Source: Cladophialophora immunda (Eukaryota > Ascomycota > Eurotiomycetes > Chaetothyriales > Herpotrichiellaceae). Taken from it: a DNA stretch of 64,000 bases. The stretch is from positions 1,631,704 to 1,695,703 of the forward strand of contig NW_015622544.1 of the NCBI RefSeq assembly GCF_000835495.1, written 5' to 3'. The notes beneath the pieces are model-generated. The model had not been told where the DNA came from, ran no database searches, and was given only the letters and a program-made list of their open reading frames with translations. The number at the start of each line of letters is the position of its first letter. Within the stretch, counting starts at the first letter, position 1. Of this stretch, positions 11,132 to 22,900 are shown one piece after another. The translations under genes were made by a program, and so were the position numbers.

Positions 11132-12343
11132 TCACCCCTCGAGGGCTCTGAGTCGACCTTCCAAGGATTCGCGTGCCCCAACCAAAAGCCGCTCTATAAG
11201 TTTCTTGTTCTTCGGGTTGGCCGTCAGCCTGTGGAAATTGGGATCTTGTCTCGTGCCACCCTCGGCGTCGTCTGAGTTCGGCTCCAGCGATGTTCTCTTC
11301 TCAAGTCCGATATCGTACAAAGCTGTCTGAACATACCTGCGCTGTTCTTCGAGGCTATTCTTTTGCATTTCGAGTGTCTTGCTAAGGGCCTCAAATGTGT
11401 GCTGCCGGTTGATCGCCTCTTCCCAAAGCTTTTTGGCCTCCGCCGTAGGTCTCCACGATTCAGGTTGATCTTTCTGCCTCTCCTCGAAGGTGAAGAAGGC
11501 GTATGTCCAAGCTGTGATCATAGCCTTGAGAATTTTCATATCCCGGGCTCTCTGGGGATCCTCGTCGTCCTCCGCAGGGAAAAGGGACTCAAGGTCTTTG
11601 AGATCGTTGTACAAAGTGCATGCAATCTTGACCATGGCGCTGCTTGCAAATATCTCATCCAGTGCAGAACGGAATCGCGGATCTCTCTCAACATACATTC
11701 TACAGGCGCGGATCAGGCAACATGAATCAATGCCCATTGTTTCCGCGACCAGAAAGAGTGCAGTTGTGACAGGCGTGGGGCCATCGCGTGAGTCCTCCAC
11801 CACAATCTTCTCCTGAACCTCGGTCCAGTACGCTCGCTGAGCATCCGTATCTAGTGTATGACTCTGCTGAGATTCCGTGACAACGTCTTTGCCTGCTTTC
11901 AGTTGTTGCTTGATATAATCTCCGTATCGATAATAGAATTGGGTCTGCTTCAGCTTGCGCGCATTTCTCACGAGGTCCACAGCAAGCGCTGATGGTATCA
12001 CAAATGCCAATTCGTTTTTAGCGGCCCACTTGTCGAGCTCAAACACTGCTTGGTATGCATCTACAAGTGTCCGCGCCGTGGCCCGGAGATCTTGGCTGGC
12101 TTGCAGGGCGTTTGAAGTAGCTGACTTGTATTTCTTCGCAAATGCAAGCTGTCTTGGCGTGATGTTGCGTCTTAGCTTCAAAGCACGAGCGTACTCCAAT
12201 CTGGCCTGCATGGCTTCGGCATTGTACTCGAGAGCACTGTCTTTTGGTTTCGGTCGGTCATGGTCGAGAAGCAGCTGGAAGCCGGCCAGGCTACAACCAT
12301 CGTCAGCTGTGATGAGCGGTATGCTAGGGCTGTTCCCGGCCAT
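11132..12343 (-). CDS. Hypothetical helical protein, 403 residues
   Basis: Uninterrupted frame with a true ATG at 12343. I do not recognise a family. The protein is mostly predicted helix and rich in charged residues, with Lys/Arg-rich stretches (ARALKLRRNITPRQLAFAKK) and a C-terminal coiled-coil-like segment (about 325-360, LSKTLEMQKNSLEEQRRY). It has no signal peptide and no transmembrane segment. A short acidic patch (PAEDDEDPQ) sits near residue 260. It shares a 662-base divergent promoter region with the zincin-like gene, so co-expression is possible. The length of clean, intronless reading frame with sensible composition supports a real gene. Confidence 0.6.
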   Translation of the reverse strand: MAGNSPSIPLITADDGCSLAGFQLLLDHDRPKPKDSALEYNAEAMQARLEYARALKLRRNITPRQLAFAKKYKSATSNALQASQDLRATARTLVDAYQAVFELDKWAAKNELAFVIPSALAVDLVRNARKLKQTQFYYRYGDYIKQQLKAGKDVVTESQQSHTLDTDAQRAYWTEVQEKIVVEDSRDGPTPVTTALFLVAETMGIDSCCLIRACRMYVERDPRFRSALDEIFASSAMVKIACTLYNDLKDLESLFPAEDDEDPQRARDMKILKAMITAWTYAFFTFEERQKDQPESWRPTAEAKKLWEEAINRQHTFEALSKTLEMQKNSLEEQRRYVQTALYDIGLEKRTSLEPNSDDAEGGTRQDPNFHRLTANPKNKKLIERLLVGARESLEGRLRALEG

Positions 12344-13005
12344 GATTAGCAGGATGGGTGAAATATCGGAGTGTCAAGTTTCAAACGCATCTGAGGGCCT
12401 GTTGAGATACTTATACCCTTCAGCCATAGAGTCTGGCCAACTCTTGGCGCGAATGGGAAAACATAGCGTCACCAAGGGACGTGTGACACGGACGTGCTCC
12501 GGGTGCCAGATCGCGCATGACAGGGCCTCTCCAATGTGACTGACAGAATGCAAAGTGCCTTGGATTGATGAAGAAGAGAGGCTGTGGCTATCGCAGAACA
12601 CAGAAAGGGGCCTGATAGAGACTAGTCCTATATTGGTCTGGTTCCCTATCATGTGACACGCTCGAATCTCAACCCCTGAATTGCATCCAGTCAATCGGTC
12701 ATTCATCGTTCATGATCCCCATCTCAAGCTTCTTCATATGCGCTTTGTTCACCGGCAGTGCCACTTTGTCTCACTATGCTGAAGGACTTTGTTCGTCTTT
12801 GTCATGCTTCGTCTCTTTGATTCACCCGTCTTTCTGCCCTATCTCGTCAATGGACGCTGCTGCGACTGCCATTGTTTCCTTCTCTGCCTCCACTTCGTCC
12901 TTGTTCTTCGAGCTATGCCTCGTCTAGCATCCTATAAGAGGTCTACGGATCCATGGCGATACAACGTTGCCAGACAACATCCCAACTCATCATTCAGTCG
13001 CAAAC
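12344..13005. promoter_or_regulatory. Bidirectional promoter region, hypothetical / zincin-like gene
   Basis: 662 bases between two divergent start codons. The plus-strand side (about 12720-12920) is CT-rich, typical of fungal core promoters. The 71-codon frame at 12712 is hydrophobic but looks like translated pyrimidine tract. Confidence 0.4.
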
Positions 13006-14157
13006 ATGCCTGTCACGTTCAAATTTGTGGCGGAAGACGCTCAAACCGCACCTGCAGCACCACCTTCTGACCTGGCATCCTTTGGCATTCATACCATCTT
13101 CCGCCAAGAGGCCTTTCGGTATGCCGATTTTTCGAAGTACCTCCCCCTGGCAGAACTGGACAAGGACGCCTATGACCTCGCACCAATTGTATACGACCGC
13201 ATGAAACCGGCTCTCAGACTTGCAACACTGTTCATGAGACATCTGATGCCAGAATTCGCACGCATCGCGTTCGCTGAGGTGGAGCAGTGTGTGGACTCGG
13301 ATGGCCTCGAGTACGAGGAGCTGACGGATGCATGGGAGTACCTACCAGAAGAAACAGAATCCTTTGAACGAAACTGTCTGACACGACTATGCTCCGACTA
13401 TCGCTTCACCATCTTGACAGGCGACTTCGCGCGAAGCCTATGTGATGGCCACGACGAGCTAGCTGGTACTTGCGCCCTTCTCACCCATATTCCTGACGCT
13501 CGCTACGATCATGCTTACCCACAAACTGGCTTGAACAGCTCATGGCTGTGGTACTTGACCAGAGACGACTGGGACACCATATCCACCCAAGAAAAATACG
13601 CCAAATACTTCATGTTTGCGACCACCTTGGTCCATGAGCTCGCCCACGCTGTGTGGATAGATCGAGAATTGTCAGGCTTCCATGTCAAAGGTGTGGAGAA
13701 CGGTGAGATTACCTTTAATGCGCCCGAACCCCGATGCTTCGACTCTCAACAGTTTGAAGAACTTGGCTGTGCCATGGAACTCGAACTCTTTGGGAGCCTA
13801 CCGGCCTTTCCCCACCTCGGAACCCCCACGACTACGGAAAGAGACTGCCGCGACAAGCCTTCCAACATCCTGTTCACACTCTTGGACGTTCAGGGAAGAG
13901 CTATTGATATCCACAAAGCAACGGCCAGGACCATCTATTCATTCTTTGATCCTCACTTTTGGTACCCACTAGAAGAGAATCTGTCCCCGGCTTACATAAT
14001 CGAGCTCGTGGAGACTCGTAGAATGCCTCGCCGTCGACTGTCAACTTCTCTTTCTGATCCAATGGATCTCGACGAAATCAATGCGCCGGTCCTTTCAATT
14101 CCCCGTCCTGGAATGTTGAAACCTGCAATCACGGCCGACAATGAACTGTTCGGTTGA
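13006..14157 (+). CDS. Zincin-like (HExxH) hypothetical protein
   Basis: The first ATG is at 13006 (MPVTFKF); the frame begins further up only with TTG, so 383 residues is my choice. The central motif TTLVHELAHAVW places H210 and H214 as zinc ligands with E211 as catalytic base. About 45 residues later comes a helix EELGCAMELELFGS that could give a glutamate third ligand, as in gluzincins. There is no signal peptide, so the protein is likely intracellular. Similar uncharacterised HE(L/F)xHA proteins occur in filamentous fungi; peptidase activity is inference. The C-terminal tail after about residue 330 is low in predicted structure. Confidence 0.72.
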   Translation: MPVTFKFVAEDAQTAPAAPPSDLASFGIHTIFRQEAFRYADFSKYLPLAELDKDAYDLAPIVYDRMKPALRLATLFMRHLMPEFARIAFAEVEQCVDSDGLEYEELTDAWEYLPEETESFERNCLTRLCSDYRFTILTGDFARSLCDGHDELAGTCALLTHIPDARYDHAYPQTGLNSSWLWYLTRDDWDTISTQEKYAKYFMFATTLVHELAHAVWIDRELSGFHVKGVENGEITFNAPEPRCFDSQQFEELGCAMELELFGSLPAFPHLGTPTTTERDCRDKPSNILFTLLDVQGRAIDIHKATARTIYSFFDPHFWYPLEENLSPAYIIELVETRRMPRRRLSTSLSDPMDLDEINAPVLSIPRPGMLKPAITADNELFG

Positions 14158-14805
14158 GTGCTCCTCTTCTCGGTGAGTCCAGTTTCTCTTTTATCCCCTT
14201 GCCCCTTTCCCCCACCAGTGAGGATACCTGTTGTGTTTGTGCTCTAAGCATATCCCCTCATTAAATACGGAATAGGTATCTTGCTTAATATGAAGGTAAA
14301 TTTCCAACAGGTTCACTTTGATATGATTAAATTGTAGTCCACTACCCATGAAACTCTCGCTCTTGTCAACTCAGATTATTCTGGTCTTAGACTTTCTGCT
14401 AGGAGCTATCACAGTCAAGCCTGTCGAAATGACGGTGTGATGACTTGTCCCGCAAGTGAAAGCCTTCCTTTGTCAAGCCGTTTCCCTTCTGCTGTGGCTG
14501 GTTTGGATGTTGACGCAGATTACAATGAAATTCCAGCCAAAGAGTGCCACTATCGAACTCCTTTTGTTCATGTGATGTCTCTTTGTGATATGTGTATATT
14601 CTGCACTTAACAATGACTGTCGAACAAGGCACAAAGAAAAGAGGCAGCACGAAGAGACATCGATGTCTTGACGCCTAGCTGTCTCTTCTACCAACTGCTT
14701 GAGATCGCTCATACGATGGAAAAGCCTGAAATTCCCAAACACATCTATACTGTCCCCTCTTCACCATAGAACAAACAACACGACTGGAGACCCCAACCAT
14801 CCATA
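14158..14805. other. Intergenic spacer, no gene seen
   Basis: 648 AT-richer bases between two plus-strand genes: the 3' UTR of the zincin-like gene and the promoter of the next gene. Nothing coding is supported. Confidence 0.4.
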
Positions 14806-15504
14806 ATGGCTGTCAGGTCGAGATCGGCAATTCCGTTATTCATATTTTTGGCCATCGTGCTCCTTTTCCTGCCCTGCGCAGCCCTCCTCTTCATATGCTT
14901 CCGTCGAAGGCATCGGAGAAGAGCTGACGACGTATCGAGGAACAAAGCCACAGACGCCGTCGCCGGGAGCATGCCGAACTGGGCAGCACCCATCGAGCTA
15001 GGCAACATCCAACCACCACCGCCGGTGGCAACGATCCGTCCCATCCGCTCTCTGCAGACAGCGAAGAACAGACGTTTCCCGACCACGCACAGGGCCGCTA
15101 GTGGGATGGACAGTCCGTTCGACAATCCCCGTACACCGACGGCTGAACTCGCTGCGTCGGAGCCAACCAAGCCCGGCGAGAGTCGCAGTATCCAGGTGCA
15201 GAATACGGAGTACCTTGCAGCGCAGCCATCACGAAACCTGTCCCAGCATCCTGCGACCTCTCCGACATTACACGTTGCCCGCTACAATCTTCAAGCAGCG
15301 TTGGTCATGGAGCAAAGTTCCGCCGAAGTGCGGAGGGCCGGGCAGAGATCAGCCTCCATCAGTGACGCGCCAAGGGTGAAGAGCCAGATTGTGAAGCCCG
15401 AGCAGGCTGCCGCAGCGGCGTTTGAGGATTCTCACTCCCCGCCGGTGCCGAGCGTCGATGCGGGGGGGTACACTTCGGAGCACGTGCCCAAGGGGTGGGT
15501 GTGA
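14806..15504 (+). CDS. Single-pass membrane protein with disordered cytosolic tail, hypothetical
   Basis: Intronless, 232 residues, true ATG. Residues about 9-30 (IPLFIFLAIVLLFLPCAALLFI) form one transmembrane helix, followed at once by an Arg-rich stop-transfer segment (CFRRRHRRR), predicting a short outer N-terminus and a cytosolic tail. The tail is rich in Pro, Ser and Ala and disordered. The last residues (GGYTSEHVPKGWV) resemble conserved C-termini of small fungal plasma-membrane or secretory-pathway proteins, but I cannot name a family. The gene converges on the Dur3-like transporter. Confidence 0.6.
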   Translation: MAVRSRSAIPLFIFLAIVLLFLPCAALLFICFRRRHRRRADDVSRNKATDAVAGSMPNWAAPIELGNIQPPPPVATIRPIRSLQTAKNRRFPTTHRAASGMDSPFDNPRTPTAELAASEPTKPGESRSIQVQNTEYLAAQPSRNLSQHPATSPTLHVARYNLQAALVMEQSSAEVRRAGQRSASISDAPRVKSQIVKPEQAAAAAFEDSHSPPVPSVDAGGYTSEHVPKGWV

Positions 15505-16033
15505 GGTCAAGACAAGCTTGGAAAGAAAGGATGGTTTGATGGCACAAGAGGAACCGAGAATGGGAGCTTCAGCATAAGAGAGTGGTGTGACAGAATCTGG
15601 AAGTGAGGGATTGTGTTAGTTGGTGAGAATTTGGCCGTCTTCCCCCCCTTGTACGGGATATAGATAGGCATTGAGTTGGACACAATCATGAGGAATGCAA
15701 CCCCATTTACACACAAACATCTCGAAAAAGTAGTCAACTTCCAGTTCTTTCTCCCAGCCCATGGACTGGCTCTGTGCGACTCTTGTGCACATTGCGAGCG
15801 TGAAGGGCGGGCTCGGCGGGAGGATCCGACAATCAGGGGCGCCAGCCTCGTCGACCTCCCAGCCCCTCGGCGACCTGAAATCGAAAAAGCCCATGCTCTC
15901 TTCCCCTTTCGCACGCCACGCTCCTTGCTAAGAAAACGGCGCACCGTGGGGATTTCCCGTCCCTCCCTGGCTCTCTGTTGCAAGGTTTTCTCGCATGTGT
16001 TTTGGTATGATGAGATCCATCATATATTCAGAT

Positions 16034-16046
16034 CCCCCCCCCCCCC
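16034..16046. repeat. C13 homopolymer
   Basis: Thirteen uninterrupted C on the plus strand in a non-coding spacer. Confidence 0.8.
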
Positions 16047-16675
16047 GGCTTCACCCTCCTATTGGGTATTCCTCATAGAGGTCCCTCCGGCCACAGCCCG
16101 GCCGGCCCGACCGATCACGACATGGCGCTCCGAAATGACGCGGGCGCTCTCGAGCCGTCTACTGTACAAGTAGTAGTGGCCATTGCGAGAGTGGATAGAC
16201 CTGTTCGCCAATTACGGAGGAGAAAAAGCCGAGGGTTGGGATCGCTTGCCCCTCGTCGTCTCGCGAGAGAGGCGGCCTTGTCCGTCGTGTGAAAGGGCCT
16301 GGCGAGACGAACGGGGAGGGTCGAGGCCGATCCCCAATGAAGAATGGTAGGGAGGCCACGGGGGTGGTGCGGAAAGTATGAATTGTGTTGGAATCGTGGT
16401 CAAGCCTTTTTTTTTTCTCGAAGAATGCCGTTATCGGAGGTGATCAAGCGGGAGGAAGGGCCGTAGTCTATGTTGTCTTGGAGGTCTTGGGGGGATCTCA
16501 TGCCCCTGGGAGGAGAAACATCTTTGAAAGGACGAAGTCTCGACGGGGTAGGATGAGTAGGACCAGGGGACGGTGTTCGAGCTCGAGCGCTGGCCTGAGC
16601 GGATGTCCCGAATGGTCTCTGTATAGATCCCACATGGATGGACATTGAACTGGAATGTATGCAAGCTGCAGTCGG

Positions 16676-16815
16676 ACTCTATTCCTTGTCTATCGTCCAT
16701 CTATCGCTTCCCCTGTACTGTCTCTCTAGCAGTCTATCTTTCTCGTACTCTATCGGTCTAGTAGTCTACCCTTTATCGCTCTATCCATCTAGTATATTCT
16801 ATCGCTCTATTGTGC
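16676..16815. repeat. Degenerate TCTATCG / CTATC pyrimidine-rich repeat
   Basis: Multiple imperfect copies of CTATC, TCTATCG and CTAGTAGTCT-like words in tandem order, close to the 3' end of the transporter gene. It looks like a decayed microsatellite. Confidence 0.55.
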
Positions 16816-16854
16816 TGGCTATCCAAGAAAGCACCACCGTCCACAACACTCATC

Positions 16855-19095
16855 TCACCTCCTCCCCTTTAACTCCTTGACCATCCCGCGAACCGCCCGG
16901 GCAATCTCATGCCGGCCGTCATAGAACGGGTACACGATGACGACGCACATGGCGCCGAAATGCCAGATGATGGCCATGGTGACCCACCCGCCGAAGAAGC
17001 TCTTGGTGAAGATCCAGTCCCGGTACAGCGGCAGCGGCCAGAGCACGATGGTGACCAGGACGTTGACGACGAAGTAGATGCTGGCGATCTTGAACCACTT
17101 CTTGATGTGGCGGATCGTCTGTGCGTCGAACGGGTGGACCACTTCGTCCAGGGGCACTTGTGCGTTCAGCTGCCGCCGTGTCGGGCTGGGGGGTGGACTG
17201 GCCTCCTCTCCGCCCGTGAGGTATGTCTCCTTCTCGTAGGCTTCTTTCGCGGAGCTGTTGTCTGCAGTCTTGGGCGTCTCGTTGACGGCTTCGCTGCTGG
17301 GCAGGGTGGACTGCAGCGAGCTGCTCGGCTGGCTCTTGTCTTCGATCAGGTCGATCCTGAGGAACTCGCGCCAGTCGAACTGGCTCGGCCAGGCGAGGGA
17401 GATGATGACAGAATACAGCGCCGGGGAGAAGAAGGAGACAATGGCAGCGTAGAGCCCTGGGACCTGGTCCTGCGTTGTTTGAATGTTGATTGCCCCCGAC
17501 CACGCCCATGACAGGGAAAGCCAAGTCGCGACGCCGGACAGAAGCCCGAGGATGGGGCTGAGGATGGCCGCCAGCTTCGTTTGTCTAGACCAGAGGAGCG
17601 TCAAGATCATGGGCAAGATACCAGGACACGCCACGATTGGTCGGAAGTACGTGGACCAGTTGTTCGTCGCGCCGGCATACTCGAGCATGATGGCAAAGCC
17701 GGCCATGAAGCAGCCGTGGAAGACCACCCCCCAGTGGCTCACCTTGAGCGTTTTGCGGTCGGACGCTCGGGGGTCGATGTAGGTGCGGAAGAAGTCGAGA
17801 GAGATGATACTGCTGACCGCTATCATGGACGAAGACACCGTGCTGGTGATGGCCATAAAGACGAGCACGAGCAGACCGGCAGTGGCCCCAGTGCCAAGAA
17901 GCGACCTCAGCACGTACGGCATCACGAGGCCAGAGTTCACTTGAGTGAGTGTCAGAGTATTGGGGTAGTCGAACCACACGGGAGTCTTTTCGATCGCCCG
18001 CGCGCTCAGCCCGATAATGGTCCCGGTGCACCAAGGTATGGCGAGGATAACGACAGAGACCAGGTCGTAGGCTGGGACGGTCGAGTGCACTTCCGAGGCG
18101 AAGGATTTCTGCCAGAAGGCGGTGTCCATGAGCACCAGTGCGAGATTCCCAAACTTCAACACCAGGCCGAACATGAGCGCTGTATCAAGCATTAGTATAG
18201 TGCCCGACATGCGCTGACGCGTTTGCCCTTACAGCTCTTGGATTTCATGGTCAAAAGTGAGCCTTTGTAGTTGCCAGGGATGTAATCGTTCGTGGCTTTG
18301 ACTTTGTCGTATAAGCCCGAGATGCCTCCAATATGCTCGTTCGTTAGGACAGCGAGGGAGAAGTAGATCAAGAGGATCAGAGCGATAGTTGTATGTAAGA
18401 AATCAGTGAGAAATGTGGCCTTGAGCCCTCCCACTGCCGTGTAGGTGACGACTTTAGATAGAGTGTCAGCATCCGCGACCAATATGGACCAATGTTTGGC
18501 TTACCTCCCGCCGGAATCAAGATACATGCAGCGATAACATGCATTCCAGTCATCCCAGTCACCAGCTGAGCGCCTGCCAAGATCATACTGCCACAGCCGA
18601 AGACGTTGTTGACCAGGTTCAGGAGGATGAACAGCCAGTGCGCATATTTTCCGTATCTCATCTTGATGATCTCGAGCGAGGTATGAGCATACGGCACCCG
18701 CAGCTTTGCCACGATACCGAGGACTGCCATGAGCGCAATCTGGAAGGATAGTCCACTGGCCCACCATATCGGAAGCGCAACTCCCCACTTGTATGTGTAG
18801 GCAGCTGAAAAGACACTTTCGTTGATCCACATCCTGGATAGATCCATTCTAGTTAACACGTAGACTGAGTTCACACCACCACCATTCGAACTTACCAACT
18901 CGAAAAAACCGCTGAGGCCGTCAATCCAGTCCCAACGGAACGGTTAGCGACCATGAACATCTCCGATTGATCGCTGTCCTCCGAAAGATACCTCTTCTGG
19001 ATGCGGACTGCAGCGATGATAATGAGACAAAACAGCACCGAAAGACCAACGATGATGCCATAGCCGTCGGCCTGGGTGAGAAGTTCCACGGCCAT
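16855..19095 (-). CDS. dur3: Dur3-like sodium:solute symporter family transporter (urea/polyamine)
   Basis: Four exons: 18896-19095, 18505-18833, 18233-18451 and 16855-18179. The introns are 62, 53 and 53 bases with standard ends, and the third has a CTAAT branch word. They restore SSWMWIN, GVVTYTAVGGLKATF and the following helices. The 690-residue product has about 14-15 hydrophobic segments and matches SSS-family Dur3 in length and landmarks (an N-terminal segment ending FSSW, then YTAVGGLKATFLTDFLHT, and MAITSTVSSSMIAVSSI). Dur3 imports urea and, in yeast, polyamines at the plasma membrane. A hydrophilic loop of about 90 residues precedes the last two segments. Which substrate this paralogue carries cannot be read. 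It lies just downstream of the NLR gene on the same strand. Confidence 0.88.
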
Positions 19096-19986
19096 CTTGG
19101 AAATTGAGCAGTCTCAGCAATGAAAGGGTGGGATAAGACGATATATTCCGAAGGAGTACATTCTCGAACTACTTATACCGTAGGTATATGCATCCACAAT
19201 CCACGTGACTTGCAGACAACTCCCATATGGTATCATCCCTGTAGTGCTGACCTACCGCTACCCGTGCCTTTTGGGTGAAAAAAAAGGCAATGTTATCCTT
19301 TGATTGCTGAGCATAAGTCTCTTCTATTCGCTGAGATGCTTGCGTGGAATGAATCGCGTGCTAACGTGGTGGAGCAACGTGATGGCGTTATGCGGCTCGC
19401 ACAGCACGCAATGAGAAGTCGAAGTCGGCAGCTCCTCGATAGATCCTCATCAAACGTGGCCAGACGCTAGAAAGTTAGCTTGCTGCGGTGAATTGACGTT
19501 AGACAAAGGCTGAAAGACTCACGATTTAGGTTGAAGGACTTGATTCTTGGATTCCGTTTCCTGTGCCGTAACGCCCATCGCTTCTTGCTTGACGCGAGGT
19601 ATCAATGCAGTGCTCTGACTGCAGGCGTCAGGATGAACGGATTGCTCCGCTGTGTCTGGAGGGCGACCGTCTTACCAGGGCAACACTTGATTGATACCTC
19701 CAACCATTTCCTTTGGAAACTGATCGAGAAAGCAGGGCACCGGAGCGGCTCCAATTGAGATATGAATGGTGCCGACGTTCTTCGCAGCGCTGTCGATTGA
19801 GGGCCTGTCGACGGTCCAAGTTCCTTCTTAGGATAGCAAGGTCATTCCCTCATTACTCCTGGTTTACTCCAAAAAAGATTGCCATTTATCCCTCAAACAT
19901 AGATGTCGTGATCCTCTCGTGTCTGCGAAGCGGAATCTCGAGCTGAAGTCCTTCGGCTTTGGGATGGGGGTACCATCTACTCGTGT
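19096..19986. promoter_or_regulatory. Promoter side of the Dur3-like gene and 3' side of the NLR gene
   Basis: 891 bases. Within 220 bases of the transporter start there are GGATAA words (near 19131 on the plus strand and near 19292 on the minus strand) and a CACGTG at 19202-19207. GATA words would fit nitrogen control by an AreA-type factor, but these lack the preferred first base of HGATAR, so this is weak. No gene seen. Confidence 0.3.
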
Positions 19987-22900
19987 TCAACCTAGATGTC
20001 GTGAAATGAAGTCGCGGATTTTGCTTCTCACGCTTATCGTCCTCGTGTCCACGGCCTGATCTATGAGTGCATTGGGAAATTGAAAACCGGCTTCTCGCAT
20101 TCGCTCCAGAAACCCAGGAAGACCTTTTTTACCTCGACGGGATAGACGACCACCATGTGACAGGAGTAGCATGGCACACTCGAATACTGCTTTGAGAGAC
20201 GATTGATCCTTGTAAGTGTCTTCGAGCACGAAAGTGTCCAGCGGAGTATACCCCTGAGAATCTCTCAGATTTACATCAGCTCTATTTTGCAGGAGCATTA
20301 GTGTCATGTCGCGGGTCCAGGAAGCATGGAGGGCAGAAAATCGCTCTGCCAAGGGGTGCGTGTGCCTTGATTGAAGAAGTTCATTCGGGTTTTGCCCACC
20401 GTCCTGGATGAGCACTCGTGCAAAATTGACCCACTCGGTAGGGTGTTTCCGCAAATTTATGTACTGCGCCCGGATGAAAACTGTTTCGAACGGAGTCATG
20501 CCGAAATCTCGATCAGAAACGCGAAACCCATGCCGCAGAAGGATTTGTGCCATCTTTGCATAGTCCATCGTCAAGTGATTCACAGTCAGGGAAGCTGCTA
20601 TCTTATTCAAGGGTCGTTCATTCCGGTGACTTTTCAGGTCTCCAAGGGATTTTCGAACGTAAAGATAGAGATTGCATAGTACAGCGAATTCGAAGTGGGA
20701 GGTTCTTAAGCTGTTGGGTCCGTCGGAATAAGATGGTAGATAGAAGAATGGGTCTGGCAAGCTGTCGATAAAGGTCGTTGCTGCACGACCAGTTGATCTT
20801 TCATCATGATGTGCCAAGTCCAAGAGAGTCCGATGCGAGTTCAACTGTCTCTCCTGACTCGCGAGCACGCACTTATACTTCAGTAAAAAGGTGTAGCCAT
20901 TGTCCAACCGCAGCCTGTAGGCATCGCCCAGTATGGCCTGTGGAAACTGCGGACTTGCCACAAAGTCGCGCACAGTTCGATGGATGAATTGGACAACTGT
21001 TCTGCGTTCGTTGGACACCGCATCTACGTCCACGCACTCGAGAAAGCCTCCGCAAAGGTTAACAAGGTCTCTGCTGATGGATTCATCGTTCGAAGCTCGC
21101 TCAACTGGGAATCCGGCATTGCGCAGGTGTTTCTTGCATTCTTGAAAAGTATTCCCCGTAGCACACGCTGAGGCGAAGAATAAATCTTGAGGTGTGACCA
21201 AGTCCGAGCTACGAGACACTATTTCCAAGAGGGTAAATGCTCTCCAGCGTGAAGGCTTGGGTATCCTCGAAATAATTCGCATGTAGAAGTCTTCCAAATC
21301 CGCCGGCAGTCCGCTGATCAGCGTTTCAAGCTCTTCTTGCGAAGAAATCGTTGGTGACAACGCGATTGCATCAATTGCGAGCTTTACCCAGAGAAAAACT
21401 CCTTCTGCTCGGGTCGCGATCAGGCGAACCACCTCGGCAGGCGGAAGCTGGCTGCTGGGGGTCGATGGATCGTCCGCGGAGTATGGATGTTGTGAAGTCA
21501 GCCGTGATAGTCTGCTGATTGTATATTGTTCCACGTCTTGGTACGTATGCTCGTGCAACACAAATCCAGGCTCACTGCTGAAAGCCTTGACAAAGCTGTC
21601 CCATTCTCGACTGGAAAAACAAAACCTGACTTTCGTCCGGCTACTTGAGTCTCGTGAGGTAGACACAGTCTCAAGAATCCATTGGGAGATTACTTCCGGA
21701 AATCCATAGTATTCATCCAAAGCATCGAGGAAGATTGTAAGCTCGAGGTCGTGCTTATCTTGCGTAAGTACTGCGGCGAAAGCCTCTTTGAGATCTTCGA
21801 AGTTCCAACGGTCACGGATTTGTCGAGGCTTGGAGCGGTAAATCTCGAGCACCAGCTCAGCGATGGTAGACTCTCGGGAGACCAAATTCGCCAGCATTCC
21901 TCGCAACAATCCATCTAAGGATTTTTGGAGGTACGTACCCCTCTCGTTGAAGAAGAACCACAAGTCGATTTGCTGTTTTCGTGTACCTCTGGCTCTTATT
22001 GCCTCCTTGAGCTGTTCGGTGTTGTGAAGGTATTTCATAAATGTGCTCTTCCCCGAGCCTGCCTTCCCACGAATCCAATATACGCCCGTTCCTTTCAAGA
22101 TCCAGGGTATGAAACCCAATTCGGCCTTCTCAAAAATCCAGCCGAAGGTGGACTCGTGGGCTCGTTCAATTGCCTGGAAGCGGAAACTGCTCTCCTCAAA
22201 ATTTAGAGATTTTAGAAGTCCTTGGACACGTTAGTGAACATCGTGGTATCTCAAGAACTAGTTGAACCTCACTTCTGGAGTCCACAACGTTGTCGCGTTT
22301 TGAAGATTCTATGTCGTCGATCATTTCCGATTCCGCGTGCGCTGTGTCGTGGGGATCGGCAGATTCTTTGCCATGAGGCCTGAGGTTTTGCAGAAATGAT
22401 GTCGGCGCGCGGGAGACTCGCTCCGATACCAGGCCACCCTCTCTCGCATCCACAATCTCGCGTACGAAATTGCGAACAACGAAGTAGTTAAGGTCATTTC
22501 TTTCGAATTTGGCCATGTCTGAATGATTTTTGTTGATGTGTAATATGTCCTGGTGGTCCCTAGAGCTGCGTTGTACCGCAGAGTCACGCTGTACGAGAAT
22601 CTCGGAAGTACCGGTTCTCTGCGCCTCACCATTTGATTGCATCTAGCAGCGGAGCGGTCAGCATGCAAAGTGTGATAAGTCCTCTGTTTACAGACCTCAG
22701 TTAAGGGTGTAGTTTCGGTCTCAAAAGCCGAAACAACCCGGATATCGTAGTGCTGCGCGATTCCAGAGAACTGTTCATCCACCACGGAGAGCCAGGATGG
22801 GACGTTTGGAGGAGGCTCCGCGAGAGACTCTATCAGGTGTTTGTTGGGTCGCAATCCTACAATGCTAAGTAGATGGTCGATCCGCATCCCTCGGTTCGGT

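Larger units (their letters stand above)
15505..16854. other. Convergent intergenic spacer with homopolymers and pyrimidine repeats
   Basis: 1.35 kb between convergent stops. It includes a C13 tract (16034-16046), a T-rich run (about 16407-16416) and a degenerate TCTATCG-type stretch (about 16676-16815). The open frames here are short and lack motifs. Confidence 0.45.

Noticed and set aside
13006..13630. Start of the zincin-like gene at 12967
   Set aside because: That codon is TTG; the first ATG is 13006.
16909..18195. Two plus-strand frames of about 200 codons (16909-17511, 17581-18195)
   Set aside because: They lie antisense to the transmembrane transporter exon and show Asp/Glu/Arg/Gly-rich shadow composition.
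22196..22642. 148-residue minus frame as a separate gene, starting at its ATG
   Set aside because: It is exon 3 of the NLR: a splice acceptor precedes it, and its content (VQRDSAV, NHSDMAKF) continues the hydrolase region.
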